This document shows positions 25,009 through 34,146 of a stretch of 64,000 nt of DNA, in pieces. Position 1 is the stretch's first letter. Each line of letters begins with the position of its first letter. The notes under the pieces were generated by a model. The model did not search any database. It was not told the origin of the DNA and worked only from the letters and a program-made list of their open reading frames with translations. Both the position numbers and the translations under genes were made by a program. Source of the stretch: Kocuria rosea subsp. polaris (lineage in GTDB: Bacteria; Actinomycetota; Actinomycetes; Actinomycetales; Micrococcaceae); NCBI GenBank assembly GCA_023896275.1, contig MLDA01000015.1, positions 1-64,000 on the forward strand, given 5' to 3'.

Positions 25009-26079
25009 CTACGGGCGCAGCATCACCTTGATGGAGCGGCGCTCATCCATGGCCCGATAAGCCTCGGCGGCCTCCTCGAGGGGCAGCACGGAGTCGAAGA
25101 CGCGGCCCGGGTCGATGCTGCCGTCGAGAACCTCGGCGAGCAGTTCGGGGATGTACAGGCGAGTGGACGCCGCGCCCCCGGCGACGGTGATGTTCTTGGA
25201 GAAGAGGACACCGGCCGGCAGTTCGGCGCCACCGGCCGGGACGCCGACGAAGCCGAGCGATCCCCCGGGGCGCGTCGACCGCAGCGCCTGTTCCATCGAT
25301 TCCTTGCTGCCGACGCATTCGAGCACACAGTCGGCCAGGCGCCCACCGAGCAACTCGCGCACCTTCTCGGCGCCCTCCTTCCCGCGCTCGGCGACGACGT
25401 CGCTCGCACCGAACTCGCGGGCCAGCGCCGCCCGGTCCTCGTGCCGGGACATCGCGATGATCCGCTCCGCGCCGAGCCGCTTCGCTGCCAGCACCGCGCT
25501 CAGACCGACGGCACCGTCGCCGACCACGACGACGGACTTGCCGGCGCCCACCCCGGCGGCCACGGCCGCGTGATGCCCGGTGCCCATCACGTCGGTCAGG
25601 GCCAGGAAAGACTTGAGCGTCGATTCGTCCGGCTCCGGTGCGCCCGGGCCGCTAAACGCGTCGACGACGACGAGCGTCCCGTCGGCGTTCGGGACGCGCA
25701 CGGACTGCCCCTGACCGCCGTCGACCGGCTCACCCTCGGCGTCGGTCCAGCCCCAGCCGGCCGCGCGTTCGCACGCGACGAGCACGCCGTTGCGGCAGTT
25801 CTCGCACTCGCCGCAGCTGTTGGCCCAGGGGGTGATGACGAAGTCGCCGACCGCGACGTTCCGCACGGCGGAGCCGACCGCGCTCACTCGGCCGACGAAC
25901 TCGTGGCCAATCGGGCGAGGCCGCGCGATCTCGCGGACGCCCCGGTAGGGCCAGAGGTCGGAACCGCACACGCAGGCGGCGCTGACCTGCACGACGGCGT
26001 CGCCCGCGTGCACGATGCCCGGTTCGGGGCGGTCCTCGACGCGGATGTCACCGGGGGCGTGGATCATGGCGGCGCGCAT
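25009..26079 (-). CDS. Zinc-dependent alcohol dehydrogenase family protein
   Basis: 356 aa medium-chain dehydrogenase. Catalytic zinc ligands: Cys38 (in CVCGSD) and His59-Glu60 (PIGHEFVG). Structural zinc: Cys89, Cys92, Cys95 and Cys103. A Rossmann fold follows (VVVVGDGAVGLSAVLAAKRLGAERIIAMSRHEDRA). The start has AGGAG. It lies 89 bases downstream of the ThDP gene on the same strand; whether it belongs to that operon is unclear. The substrate is unknown; oxidation of an aldehyde or alcohol made by the neighbouring pathway is only a suggestion. Confidence 0.85.
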   Translation of the reverse strand: MRAAMIHAPGDIRVEDRPEPGIVHAGDAVVQVSAACVCGSDLWPYRGVREIARPRPIGHEFVGRVSAVGSAVRNVAVGDFVITPWANSCGECENCRNGVLVACERAAGWGWTDAEGEPVDGGQGQSVRVPNADGTLVVVDAFSGPGAPEPDESTLKSFLALTDVMGTGHHAAVAAGVGAGKSVVVVGDGAVGLSAVLAAKRLGAERIIAMSRHEDRAALAREFGASDVVAERGKEGAEKVRELLGGRLADCVLECVGSKESMEQALRSTRPGGSLGFVGVPAGGAELPAGVLFSKNITVAGGAASTRLYIPELLAEVLDGSIDPGRVFDSVLPLEEAAEAYRAMDERRSIKVMLRP

Positions 26080-26168
26080 GGGTACTCCTGATCGTTCGGC
26101 TGCTGCTGTTCGCCCACCAGCCTACGGGGAACCGGCCCGGTGCGGCACGATCCCCCGCGGCATCGGAG

Positions 26169-27821
26169 TCAGCCCAGGTGCGTAGGAGCGAACATCCGCA
26201 ACAGCGTCGGGACCACGATCACGTTCGGTCCCGTGGCCGTCCAGGCCTGCTCGAGGGCCTCGCGCACGTCCCCGGGCTCGACGCGGCGCGCCGGCACGCC
26301 GAAGGACTCGGCCAGGGCCACGAAATCCGGGCGGGTGAGTTCGGTCGCCGTCGCCGCGCCGAACGTGTCGGTCATGTACTCGCGCAGGATCCCGTAGCCG
26401 CCGTCGTCGACGATCACCCAGGTCACGTTGGCGTCGTGCTGGCGGGCAGTCGCAAGCTCGGCGATGGAGTACATCGCCGACCCGTCGCCCGAAACCGCAA
26501 GCACGCGCCCGGCGTCCCGCGTCCCGGGCAGTCCGACGGCCGCCCCGAGCGCGGCGGGGAAACCGTAGCCGAGCCCGCCGGCGCCTTGCGCGGAGTGGAA
26601 TCCGCCGCGGCGCGAGTCCCAGCAGGACCAGCCCCAATAGGCGGCGATCGTCATGTCCCAGAACGTCTGTGCGTCTTCGGGGACGCCGTCGCGCAGCGCC
26701 TGCATGAAGGCGCGCTCGTGGCCCAGCTCCTGCCCGTCGAGCCGGTCGCGTACCGCGTCCAGCGTCGCCGCCACGCGCGCCCGCGCGGTCTCACCGTGCC
26801 AGTCGGAGGCGCCCACGTCCAGCGGCTCCAGCGCGGCTGAGAGGAGTTCGAGAGCCGTCCTCGCGTCGGCGTGCAGGCCGAGACCTGGGTGGTTGGAACC
26901 GAGCACACGGGCCTCGGCGTCGATCTGCACGAGTCGCCCACGCGGGGCCAGGGTGAAGTAGTTCGAGGTGACTTCGCCGAGCGAGGTCCCGACCGCGAGC
27001 AGCACGTCGGCGTCCTCGAGCACGTCGGTGACGTGCCGGTCCTCGATCCAGGACTGGAGCGAGAGCGGGTGTTCCCACGGGTACGCACCGTGCCCGCCGG
27101 GGCTGCAGACGACGACGGCGTCGAGCCTCTCGGCCAGGGCCGCAAGTGCTTCTTCGGCCCCAGCTCGGCGAACGCCGCCGCCCGCGATGATCGCCGGGCG
27201 CCGGGCAGCGGCCAGCAGCCGGGCGGCCTCGGAGACGAGTTCGGGCGCGAGCGGCTGCGGGCCGACGGGCGTGAAAGTCGCCGCCGCGGTGACCGGCAGG
27301 TCCGTGTCGGCGAGCAGCAGGTCCTGCGGGACCTCGACCCACACGGGTCCGGCCGGGGCCGCCGTCGCCTCCGCCCACGCCGCACGCAGCGCCGGCCCGA
27401 TCGCCGAGGCCGTGCGCACGGTCCGCTGCGTCTTGGTGACCTGGGCGGCGGCCGCGGTCTGCTCGTCGAGCTGGTGCAGCATGCCCTTGCGGGTGCCGCC
27501 GAGCCCGACGGCCGGGACCTGACTTGCGACGACGACGACCGGAACTCCGGTCGCGTAGGCCTCCTGCAGGCCGGCGAGCGCGGTCAGCGCGCCCGGACCG
27601 GTCGAGAGGAACAGCACTCCCGGCTCGCCCGTCGCGCGGCTGTAGCCGTCGGCGGCGAAGGCCGCGTTGTTCTCGACCCGGGAGGAGACGAACTGCAACG
27701 GCGAACGGCCGAGCGCGTCGAAGAGGCCGAGCGCGTGCTGACCGGGGATCCCGAAGACCGTGCGCGCGCCGAGGCCGGCGAGGGCCTCGACGACCAGGTC
27801 GCCACCGTTGCGCCGGCTCAT
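26169..27821 (-). CDS. Thiamine-diphosphate enzyme, acetolactate-synthase-like
   Basis: 550 aa. N-terminal PYR domain with the activating Glu in [17 protein letters not shown] (near residue 50) and [28 protein letters not shown]; central domain; C-terminal PP domain with [17 protein letters not shown] and a downstream [11 protein letters not shown]. The family covers acetolactate synthases, benzoylformate-type decarboxylases and carboligases; this one lacks a small-subunit partner nearby. Its ATG overlaps the stop of the agmatinase-like gene (ATGA), so it probably processes the keto-acid or semialdehyde product of that pathway. A ThDP decarboxylase and an SSS transporter also lie near the guanidinobutyrase gene of Pseudomonas aeruginosa (from memory). 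The exact reaction is unknown. Confidence 0.82.
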   Translation of the reverse strand: MSRRNGGDLVVEALAGLGARTVFGIPGQHALGLFDALGRSPLQFVSSRVENNAAFAADGYSRATGEPGVLFLSTGPGALTALAGLQEAYATGVPVVVVASQVPAVGLGGTRKGMLHQLDEQTAAAAQVTKTQRTVRTASAIGPALRAAWAEATAAPAGPVWVEVPQDLLLADTDLPVTAAATFTPVGPQPLAPELVSEAARLLAAARRPAIIAGGGVRRAGAEEALAALAERLDAVVVCSPGGHGAYPWEHPLSLQSWIEDRHVTDVLEDADVLLAVGTSLGEVTSNYFTLAPRGRLVQIDAEARVLGSNHPGLGLHADARTALELLSAALEPLDVGASDWHGETARARVAATLDAVRDRLDGQELGHERAFMQALRDGVPEDAQTFWDMTIAAYWGWSCWDSRRGGFHSAQGAGGLGYGFPAALGAAVGLPGTRDAGRVLAVSGDGSAMYSIAELATARQHDANVTWVIVDDGGYGILREYMTDTFGAATATELTRPDFVALAESFGVPARRVEPGDVREALEQAWTATGPNVIVVPTLLRMFAPTHLG

Positions 27822-28795
27822 GCCTTGGAAGCCCGCAGGTCCGACATGAGGGTGATCAGGTCGTAGCAGACGTGCGACGCAGCGACGCCCGTGAGCTCGG
27901 CGTGATCGTAGGCCGGGGCGACCTCGACGACGTCGGCTCCCACGAGGTTGAGCCCGCGCAGCCCGCGCAGGATCTCGAGCATCTCGCGGCTCGTCATGCC
28001 GCCGGCCTCCGGTGTTCCGGTGCCCGGGGCGTGGGCCGGGTCAAGCACGTCAATGTCGACCGAGATGTAGAGCGGGCGGTCGCCGACGCGCTCGCGCAGG
28101 GTCGCGACGACGTCGTCGACTCCGCGGCGGAAGACGTCGGCGCTGGTGATGATGCCAAAGCCCATGCGCTCGTCGTCGTCGAGGTCCTTCTTGCCGTAGA
28201 GCGGGCCGCGGGTGCCGACGTGGCTGATGGCGTCGGTGTCCACGATGCCCTCTTCGACCGCGCGGCGGAAGGGCGTGCCGTGGGTGTAGTCGGCGCCGAA
28301 GTAGCTGTCCCAGGTGTCGAGGTGCGCGTCGAAGTGCAGGAGGGCGACCGGGGCACCGGCGCGCGCGGAGGCGGCGCGCAGCAGCGGCAGGGCGATCGTG
28401 TGGTCGCCGCCGATCGTCATCAGGGAGGCGCCGTCGGCGGTCAGCTCGAGCGCGTTGCGCTCGATCGTGGCGATGGCCTCGTCGATGTTGAAGGGGTTCA
28501 CGGCCATGTCGCCGGCGTCGGCGACCTGGACGTTCGCGAAGGGGCTGACGTCCATGGCCGGGTTGTACGGGCGCAGCAGCCGGGAGGCCTCGCGGACGTG
28601 GGTGGCGCCGAAGCGCGCGCCCGGGCGGTAGGACACGCCGGTGTCGAAGGGCACGCCGACGATCTTGATGTCGGCGGAGTCGACCTGGTCCAGGCGCGGC
28701 AGGCGGGCGTAAGTTGCGGCGCCGGCGTAGCGCGGGATCTGGGACGAGTCGATGGGGCCGACGTGGCCGCCTTCGTTGACGCGGATCTCTTCCAA
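27818..28795 (-). CDS. Agmatinase/guanidino-acid hydrolase family protein
   Basis: 325 aa ureohydrolase that releases urea from a guanidino compound. All binuclear Mn ligands are present: His132 (GGDHT), Asp156, His158 and Asp160 ([10 protein letters not shown]), Asp247 and Asp249 ([14 protein letters not shown]). I chose a TTG start at 28795 because GAGGAG lies six bases upstream and the family similarity begins just downstream; a longer frame reaches an ATG at 28873 with no ribosome site. The substrate may be agmatine, 4-guanidinobutyrate or 3-guanidinopropionate; neighbours (symporter, ThDP enzyme, cupin-XRE regulator) favour an imported guanidino acid, but this is inference. Confidence 0.87.
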   Translation of the reverse strand: MEEIRVNEGGHVGPIDSSQIPRYAGAATYARLPRLDQVDSADIKIVGVPFDTGVSYRPGARFGATHVREASRLLRPYNPAMDVSPFANVQVADAGDMAVNPFNIDEAIATIERNALELTADGASLMTIGGDHTIALPLLRAASARAGAPVALLHFDAHLDTWDSYFGADYTHGTPFRRAVEEGIVDTDAISHVGTRGPLYGKKDLDDDERMGFGIITSADVFRRGVDDVVATLRERVGDRPLYISVDIDVLDPAHAPGTGTPEAGGMTSREMLEILRGLRGLNLVGADVVEVAPAYDHAELTGVAASHVCYDLITLMSDLRASKA

Positions 28796-28875
28796 GGGGT
28801 TCTCCTCACGACGAGCGCGGCTGCACACCGGGCGGCCGACGTCCGTGTCCCCAGCCCGACGATTGTTGCGCATCA

Positions 28876-28891
28876 GTCAACAGTTGTTTTC
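28876..28891. promoter_or_regulatory. Probable operator of the ureohydrolase operon
   Basis: GTCAACAGTTGTTTTC, which matches 12 of 16 bases of GTAAACATTCGTTTAC inside the symporter-side palindrome at 29645-29662. It lies 81 bases upstream of the TTG start of the agmatinase-like gene. It is probably bound by the cupin-XRE regulator encoded at 28947-29522. Confidence 0.45.
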
Positions 28892-28946
28892 TCATACGAT
28901 GCTAGGTGCATCACACGCCCCCGTCAACGCCCCAGCGCAGTCGACT

Positions 28947-29522
28947 TCAGTCGCGGCCGGAGAGGACGAGAGTCCAGTGCACGACGGCGGTTTCGCCACT
29001 CGGGTTGACCCAGGTGTGCGGCTCCCGACCCGGGAACGTGATCGTGTCCCCCGCGGACAGCGCATAGTCGCCACCCGAGAGCTTGAGAACGAACTCACCC
29101 GACTCGACATAGAGGACCTCCACCTCGCAGTCGACGGAGTACATCTCCTCCTCGCCAACCCCATGGGGATCGATCTCCGCCCGAATGACCTGGATCCTCC
29201 GCTCGGAGCGCGCCGTGAGCAGCTGCTCGCGGATGCCCTGCCCGCCGAGCGAGACGCCGAGCCGATCTCCGGCGCGCACCAGATGCGTCTGCGGCCGCTC
29301 GAACAGCTCGCCGACGGAGACCGAGAGCACCTCGCAGATCGTCACGAGCGAGGCGACGGAGGGTGAGGTCAGGTCGCGCTCGACGCGCGAGAGGAAGCCC
29401 TTGGTCAGCCCCGTGGACGCGGCGAGTTGTTCGATCGTCATGCGCTTGACCTGACGGGCGGACCGCAGGCGGGAACCGATCGCGACGGGGGTGCTGCTCG
29501 GCTCGACGGGCAGTGCCTTCAT
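28947..29522 (-). CDS. XRE-family regulator with C-terminal cupin domain
   Basis: 191 aa. Residues about 18-75 are an HTH_3 (RLRSARQVKRMTIEQLAASTGLTKGFLSRVERDLTSPSVASL); residues about 120-185 are a cupin_2 domain (EVEVLYVESGEFVLKLSGGDYALSAGDTITFPGREPHTWVN). This architecture is that of PuuR and related regulators of polyamine or amino-acid catabolism, with the cupin as ligand sensor. The ATG at 29522 has GAAGGAG upstream; a longer frame to 29600 is not supported. It stands between the ureohydrolase operon and the divergent symporter gene, whose promoters share a palindrome, so it is the likely local regulator. Confidence 0.85.
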   Translation of the reverse strand: MKALPVEPSSTPVAIGSRLRSARQVKRMTIEQLAASTGLTKGFLSRVERDLTSPSVASLVTICEVLSVSVGELFERPQTHLVRAGDRLGVSLGGQGIREQLLTARSERRIQVIRAEIDPHGVGEEEMYSVDCEVEVLYVESGEFVLKLSGGDYALSAGDTITFPGREPHTWVNPSGETAVVHWTLVLSGRD

Positions 29523-29644
29523 GAAACGTACTCCTTCGGCTACGGGCCCGCGCGGACCCGGGATCGCGGCGGCCCTTCGGTCGGACGCCCGACGAAACAA
29601 CCTTACGGGGGGATTGTGCGGTGAGCCGCATCACTATACCCTGT

Positions 29645-29662
29645 GGTAAACATTCGTTTACC
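29645..29662. promoter_or_regulatory. Perfect palindrome in the regulator-symporter divergent promoter region
   Basis: GGTAAAC-N4-GTTTACC, a perfect 7-base inverted repeat starting 31 bases upstream of the symporter ATG. A related copy lies at 28876-28891. It is placed to act as an operator for the cupin-XRE protein. Confidence 0.55.
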
Positions 29663-29675
29663 TTGAGGGATCTTC

Positions 29676-31211
29676 ATGGACATCATCAATTCGGGCATCG
29701 TCGGGCTCTACCTCGTCGCGATGCTCCTGTTCGGCTGGTGGGGCAAGTCGCGCACCCGCAGCACCAGCGATTACCTCGTGGCCGGACGGCGCCTCGGCCC
29801 GTTCGTTTACACGGGCACGATGGCCGCGCTCGTCCTCGGCGGCGCATCCACCGTCGGCGGCGTCGGGCTGGGGTACCAGTACGGCATCTCGGGCGCATGG
29901 CTGGTCATCGCGATCGGCACGGGCGTGCTGCTGTTGAGCCTGCTCTTCGCGCCGCGCCTTCAGCGGCTGAAGATCTACACGGTCTCGCAGATGCTCTCCC
30001 TGCGCTACGGCTCGCGACAGGCGACCCAGACGTCGTCGGTCGTCATGCTCGCCTACACGCTGATGCTCTGCGCCACGTCGACCAGCGCCTACGCGACGGT
30101 GTTCGTGGTCCTCTTCGACTGGGAGAAATGGCTCGGCATCGCCATCGGCGGCGGCGTCGTCGTCCTCTACTCGACGATCGGCGGCATGTGGTCGATCACC
30201 CTGGCCGACCAGGTCCAGTTCGTCATCAAGACCGTGGGCGTCTTCGCCCTCATGCTGCCGTTCACGCTCGGCGCGGCCGGCGGAATCGACGGCGCCCGCG
30301 AGCGCCTGTCCGCCGAGTTCTTCCAGTGGGACGGCATCGGCACGCAGACCATCATCACGTACTTCGTCGTCTACACGCTCGGCCTGCTCATCGGCCAGGA
30401 CATCTGGCAGCGTGTGTTCACGGCCCGCACCCCGGCCATCGCCCGCTGGGGCGGCGCCTCGGCCGGCGTCTACTGCATCCTCTACGGCGTTGCCGGCGCC
30501 GCCATCGGCCTCGCGGCCCGTGCGGCCCTGCCCGACCTGGACACCTCCGCCGGCAACGACGTCGTCTTCGCGTCAGTGGCCACCGAGGTCCTGCCCGCCG
30601 TCGTCGGCGGCATCGTCATGGCCGCGGCCGTGGCGGCCATGATGTCGACGGCGTCCGGCGCCCTGATCGCTGCGGCCACCGTCGCCCGCAACGACGTGAC
30701 CCCGCTCGTGGCCGGCTGGTTCGGGCGTGGGCACCGCCCCGAGGGGGCCGAGGTCGACGAGCACGACATCACCGGCAACCGCTACTGGGTCCTGGCCCTC
30801 GGCGTCGTGACGGTGGTGCTGGCGATCATCGTCGACGACGTCGTCGCCGCGCTGACGATTTCCTACGACATCCTCGTCGGCGGCCTGCTGATCCCGATCA
30901 TCGGCGGCCTGACGTTCCGCCGCGGCAACGGGTTCGGGGCGGCTGCCTCCATGGCCGCAGGAACGATCGTCACGATCGCGACGATCATCATCCTCGAGAT
31001 CCAGTCGGAAGAACGGTTCGGCGGCGTCTACGCGAATGAGCCGATCTACTTCGGCCTCGCCGCCTCCGCAGTCGTCTACCTCGTCGTCAGCCTGCTCACG
31101 CGCCCGACCTCCCCCGAGGTCATGACCGCGTGGACAGAGCGGCTCGCCGGACGCGGCGTGCCCGAGGACGAGGCCGACGAGACAGCCGGCAGCGGCGCGA
31201 CGAACCGGTAG
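29676..31211 (+). CDS. Sodium:solute symporter (SSS family)
   Basis: 511 aa with about 13 hydrophobic segments. SSS features: an N-terminal membrane start (IVGLYLVAMLLFGWWG), DYLVAGRRLGPFVYTGTMAALVLGGASTVGGVGLGYQYG, the TM5 segment YSTIGGMWSITLADQVQFVIK, and a TM8 region with MAAAVAAMMSTASGALIAAATV, where the paired sodium-site Ser/Thr residues of this family lie. It imports a solute with Na+. Divergence from the cupin-XRE regulator and the shared palindrome suggest it imports the substrate of the agmatinase-like enzyme. A GAGGG site precedes the ATG. Confidence 0.88.
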   Translation: MDIINSGIVGLYLVAMLLFGWWGKSRTRSTSDYLVAGRRLGPFVYTGTMAALVLGGASTVGGVGLGYQYGISGAWLVIAIGTGVLLLSLLFAPRLQRLKIYTVSQMLSLRYGSRQATQTSSVVMLAYTLMLCATSTSAYATVFVVLFDWEKWLGIAIGGGVVVLYSTIGGMWSITLADQVQFVIKTVGVFALMLPFTLGAAGGIDGARERLSAEFFQWDGIGTQTIITYFVVYTLGLLIGQDIWQRVFTARTPAIARWGGASAGVYCILYGVAGAAIGLAARAALPDLDTSAGNDVVFASVATEVLPAVVGGIVMAAAVAAMMSTASGALIAAATVARNDVTPLVAGWFGRGHRPEGAEVDEHDITGNRYWVLALGVVTVVLAIIVDDVVAALTISYDILVGGLLIPIIGGLTFRRGNGFGAAASMAAGTIVTIATIIILEIQSEERFGGVYANEPIYFGLAASAVVYLVVSLLTRPTSPEVMTAWTERLAGRGVPEDEADETAGSGATNR

Positions 31212-31213
31212 CG

Positions 31214-31252
31214 GCAACGCCCGCGGGCGCGTGAAGCTCCCGCGGGCGTTGC
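31214..31252. terminator. Bidirectional hairpin between convergent symporter and GH127 genes
   Basis: Arms GCAACGCCCGCGGG (31214-31227) and its complement (31239-31252) pair perfectly around an 11-base loop. It fills the whole gap between the two stop codons. There is no long T-run. Confidence 0.55.
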
Positions 31253-33202
31253 TCAGTCCCCCGCGGGGATCCAGACGCGCATCGCGCCCGTACCCCTGCG
31301 CCCCCAGAGGCCGAAGGGCACCAGGCGAGCTGTGAACCCTTCCGCGCCGGGGCCGGCCGGGGCCCCGGCGCCGCGGGGTCCCGCGACCGGGTACAGCTGC
31401 TCCGAGCCACGCGTTCCCCTCGCATCAGAGGCGAGACGCACGGAAATCGCCGGTGCACCGAGGATCCAGCCGTCGGGGGCCGGTTCGGCCTCCCCGGGGG
31501 CCAGCCGCACGTCCTCGAGGCACACGCCCGCCGGCACATCGGCACTCTCGAGCGCGTACACGACGGGGCCACGGGTGATGACCCGGTGCCCGCGCAGCGC
31601 GTCGGCCCGGTGGTGGGCGCGGCGCACCACGGCTTCCATGCGCAGGTCGATCCCCACGTTGCTCCACCCGGGAGCGAGCACCAGCCAACCAGCGTCGACG
31701 TGCGCCTCGGCGCCGGTGACCGTCTCGAGCTCCGCCCCTTCGGGCAGGCGGATCCGTACCCGTTCGCTGCACGCAACGAGCACGCCGCTCCGGTGGTCCC
31801 GCACGCTCAGCTCCACCCTCCCGCCGTAGGGCAGCGCGGAGTCGACCAGGATCTCGGCCGCGTGCGTCGGGATCCGAGCGGAGACCGGCAGCAGGACGGC
31901 CAGTCCGTCGTCGGCGCGGGCCGCGACCGTGTGGCGGATCGAGGCGAGCAGCCTGGCCAAGTTCGGCGGGCAGCACGCGCACTCGTACCACGGCGCCCGG
32001 TCGGCCGGGGCCTGCTCGTGCGCCCCGGCCCGGTGCGTGCGCATCTGCAGCGGGCACGAGTAGAAGAATCGCGTACCGGTCCCGTCGACGGCGGCCGCCA
32101 GCGCGTTGTACAGGGTCCGGTCCATGGCCCGGCCGTAGTCCGCGTCGCCCGTCGCAAGCAGCAGCCGGTGGCTGAGCATGAAGTCGGCGACCGCAGCGCA
32201 CGTCTCCGCGTAGCCGCGGTCCGGCGGCAACTCGTAGTCGTCGCCGTAGGCCTCGTCGCGATGCCGGGACCCCATGCCCCCGCTCACATGCATTTTGGCC
32301 CCGTGGGCACTGCGCCACAACCGCTCGACGGCGGCGAGCAGCCCCGCGTCCGACGTCTCCGCAGCCGCGTCGGCAACTCCGGCGAGCAGGTACAGCTGGC
32401 GCACCGCGTGGCCCTCGGCCTTCTGGGCGTCACGGACCGGCATGTGGTCCTGGAAGTAGGCTGGGCCGAACGCATCGACTCCGAGCGTGTCGTGGCCGCG
32501 GGCGTCGATCATCGCGACGGCGAGATCCAGGTAGGCTCGCACGCCGGTGGCCCGATAGAACTCGACGAGGGCCGTCTCGACCTCCGGATGACCGCACAGC
32601 ACGGGTTCCCCGGCCCGCCACCGGGCGAGGACGTGGTCGGCGAATCGGCGCGCGACGCCGAGCAGCCTCTCCCGAGCCTCGGCCAGCGGGGCGGCGAGGT
32701 GCTCGGCACCGACGCGGTGCCAGGCAACTGCCGCCTGCAACAGGTGTCCGAGGCAGTACAGCTCGTGGTCCCAGCGCAGGTTCGACCAGCGCGACCGCCC
32801 GTCGGTACCAGCGAAGGAGTTCAGGTATCCGTCCTCCCGCTGGGCGCGCGCGAGCAGGTCGACTGCGTCCGGCACGAACGCCACCAGCGTCTCGCCGGAC
32901 GCCTCCCCCGCCTCGAGCGTGCGCTGCGTCTCCCAGCCGGCGGCCTCGAGCACCTTGTAGACGTCGGAATCAGAGAACGCGAACCCGATCCGGGGGCCGT
33001 CGTGTTCCCCGGTGATCCGGCGCAGGTTGTCCAGGGCGCCGCGTTCGGCGAGCTGGGCGATGCAGTGGCCGATCGTGGCCTTACGGTTGGTCCGTTCCCA
33101 GGCCCCCAGCCATCCGCCTGGATCCAGCACGACGCCGGCGGCCGGCCGCGCCCACACGCTCGCGGCCGCGCCGGGGTCCAGCGGGCCGGGCCCGGCCCTC
33201 AC
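31253..33202 (-). CDS. GH127 glycoside hydrolase, probable beta-L-arabinofuranosidase
   Basis: 649 aa. The (alpha/alpha)6 barrel of the GH127/DUF1680 type, with EGHAVRQLYL in the middle. The zinc/nucleophile residues of the family are visible: Glu333 and Cys335 in YAETCA, and Cys410-Cys411 in ECACCPPN, spaced like Glu338, Cys340, Cys417 and Cys418 of Bifidobacterium HypBA1 (from memory), where one Cys is the nucleophile. There is no signal peptide, so it acts on imported oligosaccharides. The GTG start at 33202 overlaps the stop of the GH43 gene (GTGA). It is the last gene of the arabinose locus. Confidence 0.88.
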   Translation of the reverse strand: MRAGPGPLDPGAAASVWARPAAGVVLDPGGWLGAWERTNRKATIGHCIAQLAERGALDNLRRITGEHDGPRIGFAFSDSDVYKVLEAAGWETQRTLEAGEASGETLVAFVPDAVDLLARAQREDGYLNSFAGTDGRSRWSNLRWDHELYCLGHLLQAAVAWHRVGAEHLAAPLAEARERLLGVARRFADHVLARWRAGEPVLCGHPEVETALVEFYRATGVRAYLDLAVAMIDARGHDTLGVDAFGPAYFQDHMPVRDAQKAEGHAVRQLYLLAGVADAAAETSDAGLLAAVERLWRSAHGAKMHVSGGMGSRHRDEAYGDDYELPPDRGYAETCAAVADFMLSHRLLLATGDADYGRAMDRTLYNALAAAVDGTGTRFFYSCPLQMRTHRAGAHEQAPADRAPWYECACCPPNLARLLASIRHTVAARADDGLAVLLPVSARIPTHAAEILVDSALPYGGRVELSVRDHRSGVLVACSERVRIRLPEGAELETVTGAEAHVDAGWLVLAPGWSNVGIDLRMEAVVRRAHHRADALRGHRVITRGPVVYALESADVPAGVCLEDVRLAPGEAEPAPDGWILGAPAISVRLASDARGTRGSEQLYPVAGPRGAGAPAGPGAEGFTARLVPFGLWGRRGTGAMRVWIPAGD

Positions 33203-34146
33203 GCCCGCTCCTTCCACTGCACGGCGGGCCAGCCGCCCTCCCACGCCAGGCGGAGGATCTCGAGGCGGAAGTGGCCGTCGTCGTTCCCGTCGTAGTAGTG
33301 GAACGCGAGGTGGGAGGCGGAGATCGACTGCCCGCCCGGTCCGATGCGGGCCCCGTCGGTCTCCAGCAGCACGGTGCCGCCGCCGGCGAGGAGCGCGACG
33401 CCGTCCCGGTCCATGTAGGGACCGGCGACCGATTCGGCGCGGCCGACGGCGATGCGGTAGGTCGAATCGACTCCGCGGCAGCAGAAGTCCTGCGAGACGA
33501 ACAGGTAGTACGCCCCCTCGTGCCGCAGCACGTAGGGCGCCTCGACCGCGTTGGGGACGAGCTCCCGGTCCGCGAGCCGCAGCGGCGCACCCGACCAGCC
33601 GGGGGCGACGCCGCCGTCCGGCCACGCCAGGGGCACCATCCGGATGCCGGACCAGAAGGAGCCGAAGCTCATCCACGGCGTCCCGTCGGCGTCGACGACC
33701 ACGCCGGGATCGATCGCGTTGAAGTCGTCGTCCTCGCCGCTGGCGATGACGGGACCGCGGTCGACCCACTTATAGTCGGGGTCGCCCGGGTCCAGCGTCG
33801 TGTTGGTGGCGAGCGCGATGACCGAACGGTTGCTGCCGAACGTCGAGGCGGCGTAGTAGAGGTACCAGGTCCCGCCGTGCTCGACGAGCTCGGGCGCCCA
33901 CAGGTTCGCCACGCCTGGGACCTCCTCCGCCAACCAGACGGGCTTGGTGTCCCAGACAGTGCCGGCGAACTCCCACGCGACCCCGTCGCGTGAGCGCCTC
34001 ACCTGCAGGCACCCGTCGCCGATCCCCTCGCCACCCGTGCAGTAGACGAACCACCCATCATCCGTCACGGCGAGCGCCGGATCGTGCACGCGCAGGTCCC
34101 CGGTCAGGCCCGCGACGCCCGCGGACGGGATCGACGCCGCCGTCAT
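33199..34146 (-). CDS. GH43-family arabinosidase/arabinanase-like protein
   Basis: 315 aa, a single five-bladed beta-propeller. The GH43 acidic residues are visible in VHDPALAV (general base Asp near residue 21), NAIDPGVVVDADG (pKa-modulating Asp near 138) and NAVEAPYVLR (general acid Glu near 192). The layout resembles endo-1,5-alpha-L-arabinosidases. No signal peptide is present, so it probably trims arabino-oligosaccharides in the cytoplasm. The ATG overlaps the GH51 stop (ATGA). Confidence 0.85.
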   Translation of the reverse strand: MTAASIPSAGVAGLTGDLRVHDPALAVTDDGWFVYCTGGEGIGDGCLQVRRSRDGVAWEFAGTVWDTKPVWLAEEVPGVANLWAPELVEHGGTWYLYYAASTFGSNRSVIALATNTTLDPGDPDYKWVDRGPVIASGEDDDFNAIDPGVVVDADGTPWMSFGSFWSGIRMVPLAWPDGGVAPGWSGAPLRLADRELVPNAVEAPYVLRHEGAYYLFVSQDFCCRGVDSTYRIAVGRAESVAGPYMDRDGVALLAGGGTVLLETDGARIGPGGQSISASHLAFHYYDGNDDGHFRLEILRLAWEGGWPAVQWKERA

